In this document: piece after piece, positions 24,937 to 32,995 of the stretch
How positions within the stretch are numbered: position 1 is the stretch's first letter
Layout: each line of letters opens with the position of its first letter
Assembly: GCF_049445795.1 (NCBI RefSeq)
Contig: NZ_JBMSDT010000011.1
Location: 1 to 64,000 of the forward strand
Direction: 5' to 3'
Origin: Larkinella sp049445795
Lineage (GTDB): Bacteria; Bacteroidota; Bacteroidia; Cytophagales; Spirosomataceae
Length of the DNA stretch: 64,000 bases
Translations under genes and position numbers: made by a program
Notes under the pieces: model-generated
Told to the model about the DNA's origin: nothing
The model's database searches: none
What the model saw: only the letters and a program-made list of their open reading frames with translations

Positions 24937-26028
24937 ATGACGGCTACTCACCTGAAGTTTCTTAATAAAGACAAATCGCTATTCTTTTCTGTATTGCGGA
25001 CGCGTATCGAGGACCATTTTGCTGAAAATGGCTTCTCTAAAGCCGGAGGGTCGCCGATTCTTTACAAGAGCCTTTTTATGCTGGGCCTGTACCTGATCCC
25101 ATACGCCTTGCTATTGACCAATTGGTTCTCGGCCACCGGTATGATGGCTCTATTTGCCATTATGGGTCTGGGCATTGCCGGTGTAGGAATGTCTGTGATG
25201 CACGATGCCAATCACGGCAGTTTTTCGGCCCATTCCTGGGTGAATGGGTGCTTTAGCAGCAGCCTGTACCTGCTGGGTGGCAATGTCTATAACTGGAAGA
25301 TCCAGCACAACACGCTACACCATACGTATACGAACATCGATCAATTGGATAGTGATATTACCGGGAAACCGTTTCTGCGGCTTTCCGTGGAGCAACCACT
25401 TCAAAAAATGCATCGCTATCAACACCTGTACGCCTTTTTGCTTTACGGATTGATGACGTTTTCCTTTCTGCTGAAAGACATCAAACAGGTCCGCGATTTC
25501 AATCAAAAAGCCCGGCAACGACTGACCAGGCCCTTTCCGTTACCCGAGGTACTGATTCTGACGTTCAGTAAGCTTTTGTACCTGGTTTTCATTTGTCTGC
25601 TTCCGTTGCTGGTGACGGATTTGAGCGTATGGCAGTGGGCGCTGGGATTTTTGGCGATGAACTTTGTGGCGGGGTTGGTACTCAGCACCATTTTTCAGTT
25701 GGCGCACGTTGTAGAAGACATTATGCCGCCCGTTCTAAATGTAGATGGCAACATTGAAAATGCCTGGGCAATCCACCAACTCGAATCGACGGCCAATTTT
25801 TCGGGTTCCAGGCTGGTGTCGTGGTTCATCGGCGGTCTGAATTACCAGATTGAACACCACCTTTTTCCTTCCATTAGCCATATTCATTACCCGGCTATTG
25901 CACCGATAGTCCGCGCAACGGCCCTTGAATACGGGCTTCCCTACCATCAGAAGGCGTCTCTCGGGCAGGCCGTACGATCGCATATCGAGCAACTGAAAAA
26001 GCTGGGAAGGCCCATCGCATCGCGTTAA
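24937..26028 (+). CDS. Membrane fatty acid desaturase (acyl-lipid/acyl-CoA type)
   Basis: The 363-residue protein has the three histidine boxes of di-iron membrane desaturases: HDANHG at 89-94, HNTLHH at 124-129 and QIEHH at 304-308, with FQLAHVVE contributing another histidine. The QxxHH third box is the front-end/linoleoyl-type variant, while the lack of an N-terminal cytochrome b5 domain indicates a bacterial acyl-lipid enzyme using ferredoxin or another donor. Membrane helix pairs flank residues 47-110 and 205-250. It would introduce a double bond in membrane fatty acyl chains, often in response to cold; the next gene, convergent, encodes a cold-shock-domain protein. The position of the double bond cannot be read from sequence. 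Confidence 0.93.
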   Translation: MTATHLKFLNKDKSLFFSVLRTRIEDHFAENGFSKAGGSPILYKSLFMLGLYLIPYALLLTNWFSATGMMALFAIMGLGIAGVGMSVMHDANHGSFSAHSWVNGCFSSSLYLLGGNVYNWKIQHNTLHHTYTNIDQLDSDITGKPFLRLSVEQPLQKMHRYQHLYAFLLYGLMTFSFLLKDIKQVRDFNQKARQRLTRPFPLPEVLILTFSKLLYLVFICLLPLLVTDLSVWQWALGFLAMNFVAGLVLSTIFQLAHVVEDIMPPVLNVDGNIENAWAIHQLESTANFSGSRLVSWFIGGLNYQIEHHLFPSISHIHYPAIAPIVRATALEYGLPYHQKASLGQAVRSHIEQLKKLGRPIASR

Positions 26029-26083
26029 CCGAAGCATGCGGGCCATTCCACAGGAATACGCGTTTTCGGAGAGGAAACACTGG

Positions 26084-26539
26084 TTACAACATTTTCCTGA
26101 CCTTGATCGCATTTTCTCCCTTTAAGCCCATTTCGACTTCAAAGGTAACCCGGTCATTTTCTTTAATGGGATCGGTCAGACCACGAACGTGGACGAAAAC
26201 ACTTCGCTGGGTCTTCAGATCCTTGATAAAACCGTATCCCTTGGATTCATTAAAGAAGGTCACTACGCCTTGTCGGACGTCTGGCTCAGCTTCACCGGCT
26301 TCCTGTCTGGGAATACCGATCCGGATTTCGTCCTGGCGAATATCCCGTTTCCGGGACATATCGGGAGGAGTTGTCGATAAATTGCCGTTTTCATCCACAT
26401 AAGCCAACATATCATCAAGTTGCTGTCCTTTCTGGGCACTGGCTTTCCGCTCTTCTTTTCGGTCCTCCTTTTCCTTTTTCTTTTTTAACCGGGCCTTCTC
26501 TTTTTCTTTTTTATTAAATGTTTCCTGCGATTTAGCCAT
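26084..26539 (-). CDS. Cold-shock-domain protein with lysine-rich N-terminal extension
   Basis: The 151-residue protein has a charged N-terminal region (residues 1-40, KKEKEKARLKKKKEKEDRK) likely to be disordered or coiled coil, a linker, and a complete cold-shock domain from about residue 88: QGVVTFFNESKGYGFIKD carries RNP1 (KGYGFI) and SVFVHVRG carries RNP2. It closes with VTFEVEMGLKGENAIKV. Cold-shock domains bind single-stranded nucleic acid and can unwind RNA hairpins; the basic extension is common in Bacteroidota versions. The gene converges with the desaturase (55-base gap). A structured element at 26634-26730 lies 95 bases upstream of its start and might belong to its 5' leader. Confidence 0.93.
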   Translation of the reverse strand: MAKSQETFNKKEKEKARLKKKKEKEDRKEERKASAQKGQQLDDMLAYVDENGNLSTTPPDMSRKRDIRQDEIRIGIPRQEAGEAEPDVRQGVVTFFNESKGYGFIKDLKTQRSVFVHVRGLTDPIKENDRVTFEVEMGLKGENAIKVRKML

Positions 26540-26633
26540 CTTGCTTGACGGGATTAGGTCTGTTTGGAAATAATTTTTGTTGGATAAATTTTACTGGGCT
26601 TCCGTCTGATAAATATTTTTACAGATTAAAATA

Positions 26634-26730
26634 CCCCTCAATCCCGGGCGGCCGGTGCCGGACTTTTGAATCCGGATAAGCCTGTGTCCAAGTCCCCTTT
26701 AGGCCGGGCCGACGTTTCGGGATTGAGGGG
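26634..26730. repeat. 97-base structured element with perfect 13-base inverted ends
   Basis: CCCCTCAATCCCG at 26634-26646 pairs exactly with CGGGATTGAGGGG at 26718-26730. Inside, CCGGA/TCCGG and GCCT/AGGC can form two more hairpins and CGGCC/GGCCG extends the main stem, so the RNA of either strand would make a compact multi-branched fold. It is GC-rich in an AT-rich gap. It could be a mobile miniature element, or a leader structure of the cold-shock-domain gene. Confidence 0.6.
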
Positions 26731-27444
26731 CAATAAGCGAAAGTCCTGATTTTATTTTGCAGTCAGGTACTCCATGACCGCTTCACATTTGTCAAATTCA
26801 ATTCGGTTGAAAGCCTGGTTGGGCACGAAAAAGCGAATTGCCTTTCTACAGTCATTCTTTAACAATTTCATTCGAGAGCCGATTCGGTTTCATCACTCGG
26901 CCGGGGCCGCAGTAAAGGACAAAAAAATTAGGTATCGCCAGGCGATCTTCGCTGACAATTCTACCGAATCGGTATAACGAAGCGGGGAGTTAAATGGTGA
27001 AAGAGATTCTTTACAAAGTACGTGGTAAGTTACCAACAAGTTCCCAATATGTCATAAATATGAAAACCGCGTCAGTGGCAAGCCAGCCGTTCTGGCGAAC
27101 CTTTCGAGAACCGGCTTATCCCTAGTAGCTTTATAAGCTGCAAGACTACCCGAATTCGGTTCCGGACTCACTTTTCGTTTTTCAAATACCAGGGAAGTTA
27201 CGCTGGCTGGAGGCAAGGATGCTGCTACCAAGGGAATTGTCAAGTTGTTTAGTGGAATTATAAAACTAGTTTGGCTATCAGAAGACCCCAAAAGTCCTTA
27301 ATTTGGATAAAATAGTAGAATTGGAAAACGAACTTGTCAGACCCTATGAAAAACGGCTATGATTGATCGGAAACGTTTCCTATATTCGTTTCTTCGGAGA
27401 AGTGAAACGCCGGTTATCCTTCAGCCAGTTAGCGAGCAGTAAGC
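26731..27444. other. 714-base gap with no convincing gene
   Basis: Short frames of 67 codons (plus, 26774-26977) and 79 codons (minus, 27052-27291) have no recognisable motif and atypical residue composition. The last 130 bases presumably carry the promoter of the gene at 27445. It looks like decayed or regulatory sequence. Confidence 0.4.
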
Positions 27445-28128
27445 ATGAAGTGGTCATTTGTGATTCAGCAAAAAATAAAGGCAGCCGTACTGTTGACGGG
27501 CGTCATGCTGCTGGTGGTTCTTTGTACCGTTCTGTCCCGGCGTAACATGAAAGGCATGGATCGATCGTGTTCGTCAATGTACCAGGACCGATTGATTCCG
27601 GCCGTTGACATGGTGTATCTGAGCGAAAACCTGTATACCAAACGGCTTTTGCTGGAAAACTTTCTGTTTTCGAATGCGGATTTGGCGCCCGCCGAGGTCA
27701 GTGGCCAATTGATTGAACGGAATCAGTCCATCGACTCCCTGATCCGCAATGTCGAGCAGACGTTTTTGATCGCCGAAGAAGCCAAAAGCCTGCAATTGTT
27801 CAAGAACCGGGTGAATGCCTATGCGTTGCTCGAAAAAGACATTCTGCACCTAAGCCGCGAAGGCCGTCTACAGGAGAGCCGCGAGTTATTTAAAAGCCAG
27901 GGTGCGGCCACGTTTCAGCATTCGATCAAGACCCTGAATCAGCTAACCGACATCCAGTCGGCCGTCGGTCGGAAGCTTGTGAAAGCTTCCCACGGCGAAT
28001 CCTCCGAATTCAATCTCCTTTCTTCCTTGCAGATCTCCATTGCCATTGTGATTGGTCTGCTGATTTTGGGACTGATCTATAATTCCAAGATCATCAACAA
28101 GGAAAAACAACCCTTCCATCTAAACTGA
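27445..28128 (+). CDS. Stand-alone four-helix-bundle sensor domain (4HB_MCP-like)
   Basis: The 227-residue protein has an N-terminal membrane helix (KAAVLLTGVMLLVVLCTVL), about 160 residues of amphipathic helices (MYQDRLIPAVDMVYLSENLY, FLIAEEAKSLQLFKNRVNAY, TFQHSIKTLNQLTDIQSAVG), and a second helix (SLQISIAIVIGLLILGLIY), ending 13 residues later. That is the periplasmic four-helix ligand-binding module of chemoreceptors and some kinases with nothing on the cytoplasmic side: no HAMP, methylation or kinase domain. In Bacteroidota similar truncated receptors occur. It could act by contacting a separate partner. No chemotaxis gene is present in the window. Confidence 0.8.
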   Translation: MKWSFVIQQKIKAAVLLTGVMLLVVLCTVLSRRNMKGMDRSCSSMYQDRLIPAVDMVYLSENLYTKRLLLENFLFSNADLAPAEVSGQLIERNQSIDSLIRNVEQTFLIAEEAKSLQLFKNRVNAYALLEKDILHLSREGRLQESRELFKSQGAATFQHSIKTLNQLTDIQSAVGRKLVKASHGESSEFNLLSSLQISIAIVIGLLILGLIYNSKIINKEKQPFHLN

Positions 28129-28309
28129 CCTTTAAAACCGCCTAAGAGATTGGCAACGCTCCGGCGTAGGCTCTGCTGGCGTGCGTAGTTCTCGCGATTT
28201 AACCGAAACAAGAAAATTAAAATTGTCTGTTAATTGGTACCATTTTTGGTGCTTTTTCTTGTACCCATCGAAAAGAACAACGAGTAAGGCTAGATTAGCC
28301 ACCTGAAAA

Positions 28310-29596
28310 ATGATTGTCAATGCTCCCAAGCAATACACCTTAGATGCGCTAAGGGGTTTTGCGGCTACTGTTATCCTGCTGTATCACGTTATTGAATACG
28401 GAACCTTTCTAGATCCTAACTATTCTCCCGGTTTTTTTAGATATTTCGGTAGTTCCAATGAGGGACACCTTCGGGTTTTGCTCCTGTTTGTTATTTCCGG
28501 AACCGTCATCACGCTCAGCAATCAGAATTTTGATCAATCAAAAATCATAACGTACCTACGGAAGCGGTTTATTCGTTTGTATCCAATCTACGTAATCGGT
28601 TTAATAGCCGCTTTGTCATTTGGGTTTTCTCATTATTCAGCTTTTACAATCATCGGTAATTTTCTGTTTCTGGATGTTTTGTTTACCGATGTTATTCTGG
28701 AAAATGGTCCAATCTGGACCTTACATTATGAAATACTGTTTTACTTACTTTTTATACCCATCGCATTAGTGAGGGTAAATCCGGTTGTTGTATTCACTAC
28801 ATCGATTACTGTGGGTCTGGTAAATTTTCTGGTTATCAGTAAGTTTCTGGAAATACGGATTATCACTTCCTATTGTTTCGGATTTGCGTTTTGGTCGTTA
28901 GGTATGATCATCGTCAGGTATTTTTCAAGCTCGCGGACACTACCTGATAACTATTCCAGCCTGCTCAGTTATCTATTTCTTATTTTATCTATCCCTGGTC
29001 TGAATGCATTGAAATTGTGGTTGTACGATCTGGCGTATAAGCATTTGACCTTTCCCATTGAATATCCATTTGATGGCAATATTAATAACTGGTTCAGGTC
29101 GGCCTTTATCTTCTCGGATTTTTCGTATTTGCCGTATTGTTTTCTGGCTATTATCTTGTTTTCCGGATACCATTTTAAAGGTAAAAATTTGATTTTACTG
29201 TCTGTGCAGCTTCTGCCCTTACTGTACGTATATCAGATATTGAATAAGGGTGAAAGTCTGGATGTAGATAAAATGGCTGTTCCTTCCATTTTCTATGGGT
29301 TTAGTCTTATTTTCTTCTTTGCTAAATCAAAACTCATAGAAAGAATAGCCAGGAAGGTCATTAAGTCGTTTATCTGGTTTGGTCAAATTTCTTACGGAAT
29401 CTATATTATTCATATTCCGATTCTGATTGCCATTCATACGATCTCCTTATTCTCCGGATCTGCCTTTTCATTCTTTGGACGACTGGTCATTTATCTGGCT
29501 TTTACGATTTCTGCCTCCTATTTCCTGGAGCGAATTTTTCAACCGATTATTGCTGCATCTCTTACGAATAAGTCGGTCCTTGCTCCCAAAGTGTAG
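28310..29596 (+). CDS. Acyltransferase family 3 membrane protein
   Basis: The 428-residue membrane protein opens with YTLDALRGFAATVILLYHVIEYG, the family motif with the catalytic His, then LRVLLLFVISGTVITLSNQNF and RKRFIRLYPIYVIGLI with the conserved R-x-R-LxP pattern. GPIWTLHYEILFYLLFIP matches the conserved GP.W.L..E segment, and FGQISYGIYIIHIPILIAI closes the core. It is more divergent and more AT-rich than the copy at 23009. Likely role: O-acylation of a surface glycan. Its start codon is 181 bases after the four-helix gene. Confidence 0.9.
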   Translation: MIVNAPKQYTLDALRGFAATVILLYHVIEYGTFLDPNYSPGFFRYFGSSNEGHLRVLLLFVISGTVITLSNQNFDQSKIITYLRKRFIRLYPIYVIGLIAALSFGFSHYSAFTIIGNFLFLDVLFTDVILENGPIWTLHYEILFYLLFIPIALVRVNPVVVFTTSITVGLVNFLVISKFLEIRIITSYCFGFAFWSLGMIIVRYFSSSRTLPDNYSSLLSYLFLILSIPGLNALKLWLYDLAYKHLTFPIEYPFDGNINNWFRSAFIFSDFSYLPYCFLAIILFSGYHFKGKNLILLSVQLLPLLYVYQILNKGESLDVDKMAVPSIFYGFSLIFFFAKSKLIERIARKVIKSFIWFGQISYGIYIIHIPILIAIHTISLFSGSAFSFFGRLVIYLAFTISASYFLERIFQPIIAASLTNKSVLAPKV

Positions 29597-29722
29597 CCAT
29601 TTGGGTCGGGAATTGGGCTTTTTTGTTTGAAGCATCTTCAGTGTGGCTCCCAAATAGATCGCTTGCCGTACGCGTTTTCTTGTTTATTTTGGCCCACCGG
29701 ATTAGTAATCCGGTTTTTGGTC

Positions 29723-30616
29723 ATGAATCTTGGTATTGAAATTGGCGGCACAAAACTGCAACTCGTTGCGGGGGAAGGTGCCAACATCCGGCATCACATT
29801 CGGTATGCAGTCGATAAAGGACGGGGCGCTGCCGGTATCTTACAACACATCGAAGCAACGATCCGGCAACTCCCTGATGCCCTTGACGCCGTAGGAGTGG
29901 GTTTTGGTGGCCCCGTCGACATCCGGACGGGCTGCATTGCTACCTCGCATCAGATTACGGGCTGGTCGGGATTCAATCTGGCCGACTGGCTCCGACAACG
30001 TACCGTGGCCCGGCAGATTCGTATTGAAAACGATGCCAACGTGGCGGCTCTGGGCGAAGCGCTGCACGGTGCCGGACGCGGTTTTGGTCATGTTTTTTAC
30101 GTGACCCTGGGCAGTGGCGTCGGGGGCGGTATGGTGATCGATGGCCGGATTTATCACGGTGTTTCGCCCGGCGAAACGGAAATTGGTCACATTCGACTGG
30201 ACAAAGCCGGGACAACGCTGGAATCGGTCTGCTCGGGCTGGGCCGTCGACCAGGAAATTCGCCGGGCCATCAGCGGACTTTCGGACCGCTCCGTTCTGAA
30301 GCAGTTGGTCGGTACGGCTACGGCGGGAGAAGCCCGGTTTTTACGGGAAGCCTTCGACCAGGGCGACGAAACCGCTCGGCAGATTTTGAACCGCATCGCC
30401 GACGATCTGGCTTTTGGTTTATCGCACGTAGTCCACCTGCTGCACCCCGACGTACTTGTACTGGGCGGTGGCCTTTCGCTGACCGGCGAACCCCTGCGGG
30501 CGGCTGTCGAAAACCGCTTACTGACTTACCTTATGGAGGCTTTTCAACCCGGTCCGACGGTGCGGCTGGCCGAATTGGGCGAAAATACCGTGCCGATCGG
30601 CGCGCTCAGTTTGTAA
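29723..30616 (+). CDS. ROK-family sugar kinase lacking the zinc motif
   Basis: The ATG at 29723 gives 297 residues beginning MNLGIEIGGTKLQL, the phosphate-1 loop; the open frame further upstream is non-conserved. VGVGFGGPVD and RIENDANVAALGEAL (catalytic Asp in the ENDAN motif) and YVTLGSGVGGGMVIDG are clear ROK features. In most ROK kinases a GHI...CxCGxxGCxE zinc motif follows; here it reads GHIRLDKAGTTLESVCSGWA, with one cysteine instead of four, so the zinc site is gone. Most ROK enzymes phosphorylate glucose, fructose or N-acetylated amino sugars. It lies 53 bases upstream of a SIS isomerase gene, suggesting a shared phosphosugar step. Confidence 0.88.
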   Translation: MNLGIEIGGTKLQLVAGEGANIRHHIRYAVDKGRGAAGILQHIEATIRQLPDALDAVGVGFGGPVDIRTGCIATSHQITGWSGFNLADWLRQRTVARQIRIENDANVAALGEALHGAGRGFGHVFYVTLGSGVGGGMVIDGRIYHGVSPGETEIGHIRLDKAGTTLESVCSGWAVDQEIRRAISGLSDRSVLKQLVGTATAGEARFLREAFDQGDETARQILNRIADDLAFGLSHVVHLLHPDVLVLGGGLSLTGEPLRAAVENRLLTYLMEAFQPGPTVRLAELGENTVPIGALSL

Positions 30617-30669
30617 TTGACCCCGACGATGCGGTTAGAAACCGCTTATTTCTGACTTTCTACGAGTAT

Positions 30670-31239
30670 ATGCAAACGTATTTTGAACAGTATTTAGTCC
30701 ATCACCAGGCTGCTATCGACTCCATTCCGGTCGATCAGGTGGAGCGTATCGTTACGCTGCTGAAAACATGCTGGGAAGAAGACCGGCAATTTTTTGTATT
30801 TGGCAACGGCGGTAGTGCGGCCAATGCCTCCCATTTCATCACCGACCTGGGCAAGGGCGCTTCGGATAAGCTGGGCAACCGGGGCGACGGTCGCCGGTTT
30901 CGTTGTCTGTCCCTAAACGACAATACCGCCTGGCTGACGGCACTGGGCAACGATTATTCCTACGACGACGTGTTCGTGGGGCAGCTCCAGAACTACGCTA
31001 ATCCCGGCGATCTGGTCCTGACGATGAGCGTCAGCGGGAGTTCGCCCAACCTGGTGAAAGCCGTGGAATGGGCCAACGACCACGGCCTGACCACCGTGGC
31101 GCTGGTAGGTGGCAAGCGCGGCAAACTGGCCGATCTGGCGCATGAAGTCATCGTCATCGACTCCGAGCACTACGGCCGCGTCGAAGACGCCCACATGACC
31201 ATCTGCCACATGCTGTGTTATGCCTTTATGGAGAATTAA
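30670..31239 (+). CDS. SIS-domain phosphosugar isomerase, GmhA-like
   Basis: The 189-residue protein matches sedoheptulose-7-phosphate isomerase in length and motifs: QFFVFGNGGSAANASHFITDL (phosphate-binding Ser/Ala run), CLSLNDNTAWLTALGNDYSY, VLTMSVSGSSPNLVKAVEWA and the closing AHMTICHMLCYAFME helix. GmhA makes D-glycero-D-manno-heptose 7-phosphate for LPS core or S-layer glycans. Other heptose genes (hldE, gmhB, gmhD) are absent here, and the partner upstream is a ROK kinase and not a GHMP or RfaE type, so another ketose phosphate could be the substrate. The stop codon lies inside the repeat at 31233-31311. Confidence 0.87.
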   Translation: MQTYFEQYLVHHQAAIDSIPVDQVERIVTLLKTCWEEDRQFFVFGNGGSAANASHFITDLGKGASDKLGNRGDGRRFRCLSLNDNTAWLTALGNDYSYDDVFVGQLQNYANPGDLVLTMSVSGSSPNLVKAVEWANDHGLTTVALVGGKRGKLADLAHEVIVIDSEHYGRVEDAHMTICHMLCYAFMEN

Positions 31240-31311
31240 GAGTTAAGAGTTAAGAGTTGCGCTGCGACTAGTGAATGCGTTAGCCAACTCATGACTCATA
31301 ACTCTTAATTC
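31233..31311. repeat. Inverted-repeat element filling a convergent junction
   Basis: Arms of 27 bases (31233-31259 and 31285-31311) pair with three mismatches; the left arm is tandem AGTTAAG units. The left end contains the stop codon of the isomerase gene (31237-31239) and the right end touches that of the molybdopterin oxidoreductase (31312-31314). The 79 bases are thus virtually the whole junction. Same family as the element at 50579-50694. Confidence 0.8.
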
Positions 31312-32037
31312 CTAACTGTATCGATCGTTTCGCCAGGGGTAGGCGGTGTTGGAGTAGCCGCGTTGTTCCCAGAAACCCAGGCGGTTTCCGGCCAGGAATT
31401 CGATACGTTTGATCCATTTGGAACCTTTCCAGGCGTAAAGCTGGGGCGTAATCATCCGGACGGGGCCGCCGTGTTCGCGCGGGAGCGGGTGGCCTTCAGC
31501 GGTATGGACGAGCAACACATCCGGTTTCAGGGCTTCTTCCAGCGACAGGTTGGTGGAATAACCGTCGAAACCGTAGCACATGACGTGTGTGGCGGTTTCC
31601 TTCGGCATCACCAGTGCGGCCAGGTCGGCAAACCGCACGCCCACCCACGGCACATCCAGCTTCGACCAGGTCGTCACGCAGTGAAAATCACTAATATCGT
31701 CGGTTTGGGGCAGGGCCATAAAATCCGCCCACTTCAGCCGGACCGGATGTTCCACTTCGCCGTCGATGGCGAGCTGCCATTTGTCGAGCGGAATGTTGGG
31801 ATGGTGGCCCAGATCCAACACCGGCCATTTTTTCGTAACGGTCTGACTTTTGGGTATTTTCGGCATGCCGTGGCGGTTCGGCGGGCCGGAACCCAGCGGC
31901 TTATTCGGTCCGTCGATATGATCAGCCATCGAAGGGGTGTTCTTCATGGCTTCTTCAAACCGATGTTTCAGCTTCATGCGGGCGTCGATGATGCGGTCGA
32001 GTTTGTCGGAGTCGGGGGCGGTTTCGTCTGGTTCCAT
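31312..32037 (-). CDS. Cytoplasmic molybdopterin-dependent oxidoreductase (sulfite-oxidase fold)
   Basis: The ATG at 32035-32037 gives 241 residues (an upstream extension of 24 codons is unlikely). After a charged helical segment, residues from about 55 match the sulfite oxidase/YedY-type molybdenum cofactor domain: ISDFHCVTTWSKLDVPWVGV has the cysteine that binds Mo, and THVMCYGFDGYSTNLSLEEAL, HTAEGHPLPREHGGPVRMI, LYAWKGSKWIKRIEF are typical. There is no twin-arginine signal, so unlike MsrP/YedY it seems cytoplasmic. No haem or partner subunit gene is nearby. Its substrate is unknown. It converges with the isomerase gene. Confidence 0.9.
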   Translation of the reverse strand: MEPDETAPDSDKLDRIIDARMKLKHRFEEAMKNTPSMADHIDGPNKPLGSGPPNRHGMPKIPKSQTVTKKWPVLDLGHHPNIPLDKWQLAIDGEVEHPVRLKWADFMALPQTDDISDFHCVTTWSKLDVPWVGVRFADLAALVMPKETATHVMCYGFDGYSTNLSLEEALKPDVLLVHTAEGHPLPREHGGPVRMITPQLYAWKGSKWIKRIEFLAGNRLGFWEQRGYSNTAYPWRNDRYS

Positions 32038-32090
32038 GCGATTGGCGTTTGCTGGATAACGGCAAGTTAACAGTTCTGGTTTTCGGGACG

Positions 32091-32124
32091 AAAAAAAACA
32101 CGCACCCATCCACCACGGTGGGTG
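32091..32124 (-). terminator. Terminator after the exported DJ-1 gene
   Basis: On the minus strand CACCCACC...GGATGGGTG forms a stem, and after CGTG a run of eight T follows. It begins 11 bases past the stop codon at 32135-32137 and ends the glxA-like/DJ-1 transcript. Confidence 0.75.
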
Positions 32125-32134
32125 ATTCTAACGC

Positions 32135-32995
32135 CTACTTATTCTCGGCCGCAACCTTTGGCTTCACGATCAGGCCTTCCCCGGGCTTCCACTTGTCATA
32201 TTCCATGTAGCGGGCAGTCTGGGTAGCGACAGCCTGTCCCATTAATTTCGACACGACGTGCAGGGCCCCATCAATTCCTGCCGAAACACCCGCCGTTGTG
32301 ATGATTTGGCCGTTGTCAACAAAACGGGTATTCGCCAAAATCTCGGCTTTGGGTGTTGCCCGTTGCAGGGTTTCGATGTAGGAATGAAAGGTCGTCGCCT
32401 GCTTCCCGTCCAGCAGGCCCGCTTTGGCCAGTAGTCCGGCACCCGTACAAACCGATAGGGTGATCTCGGTTTGAGGGGCCGTGTTTTTAATCCAATCAAT
32501 CAGGGGCTCGTTCGTAAGGAACGGTCCGGTTTTACCTCCTGGTATGACCAGAATGTCCGGTTTAGGGCAATCGGTCAGGCTATAGGTTGGGGTTATTTTA
32601 ACGAATCCCTGACTAATGATCGGTTCTTTCGTAAGCGAGACGGTGTATACATTGAACCCTTTCGTAGAAGCAAAGACCTCGCTGGGGCCGGCAAAATCCA
32701 GAATCTCAACGCCATCGTGAATAAAAATGGCTACGTTCCGCTTTTTACCTTGCTTCGTGGTTTGCGGCAGGGAGTCCATCGGGGCGATGATACGTTGGAA
32801 AAGGGGCAGGCCAGCCTGTTGAGAACGGCCGGTTTTTTCGAACCGCTCTACATCACCGTCACTGTCGCAGAGATCGTAATAGTAAGCCATCAGGGCATCG
32901 TTCGGAGTCAGGTTCATAGCCAACATGGGGCTGCCCGCTAAACCGAGCCAACCGGCCACGAATACAGACAATCGGAAAGAAAGAATGAGTTTCAT
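32135..32995 (-). CDS. Exported DJ-1/PfpI (isonitrile hydratase-like) protein
   Basis: The 286-residue protein has a signal peptide (MKLILSFRLSVFVAGWLGLA, cleavage near residue 26) and then about 55 residues with no known domain. The rest (86-260) is a DJ-1/PfpI domain: AIFIHDGVEILDFAGPSEVFAS with Glu106, and LSVCTGAGLLAKAGLLDGK with nucleophile Cys183, the strand-turn-helix elbow. TTFHSYIETLQ gives the third polar residue. Isonitrile hydratases and GlxA sensor domains share this pattern. Export is unusual. The start overlaps the stop of the regulator gene by 4 bases (ATGA), so the two are translated together. Confidence 0.88.
   Translation of the reverse strand: MKLILSFRLSVFVAGWLGLAGSPMLAMNLTPNDALMAYYYDLCDSDGDVERFEKTGRSQQAGLPLFQRIIAPMDSLPQTTKQGKKRNVAIFIHDGVEILDFAGPSEVFASTKGFNVYTVSLTKEPIISQGFVKITPTYSLTDCPKPDILVIPGGKTGPFLTNEPLIDWIKNTAPQTEITLSVCTGAGLLAKAGLLDGKQATTFHSYIETLQRATPKAEILANTRFVDNGQIITTAGVSAGIDGALHVVSKLMGQAVATQTARYMEYDKWKPGEGLIVKPKVAAENK

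Noticed and set aside
26774..26977. 67-codon plus-strand frame as a gene
   Set aside because: No recognised motif, no ribosome-binding or promoter support; kept as part of an undefined gap.
27052..27291. 79-codon minus-strand frame as a gene
   Set aside because: Unusual composition (rich in Ser, Pro, Leu), no family and no context.
23009..29596. Surface-polysaccharide cluster because of two acyltransferase-3 genes
   Set aside because: The two genes are over 4 kb apart, with a receiver, desaturase, cold-shock protein and sensor between; no glycosyltransferase, flippase or polymerase is present.
31233..31311. Simple microsatellite
   Set aside because: The centre is complex, shared with the 50.6 kb element, and arms are inverted.
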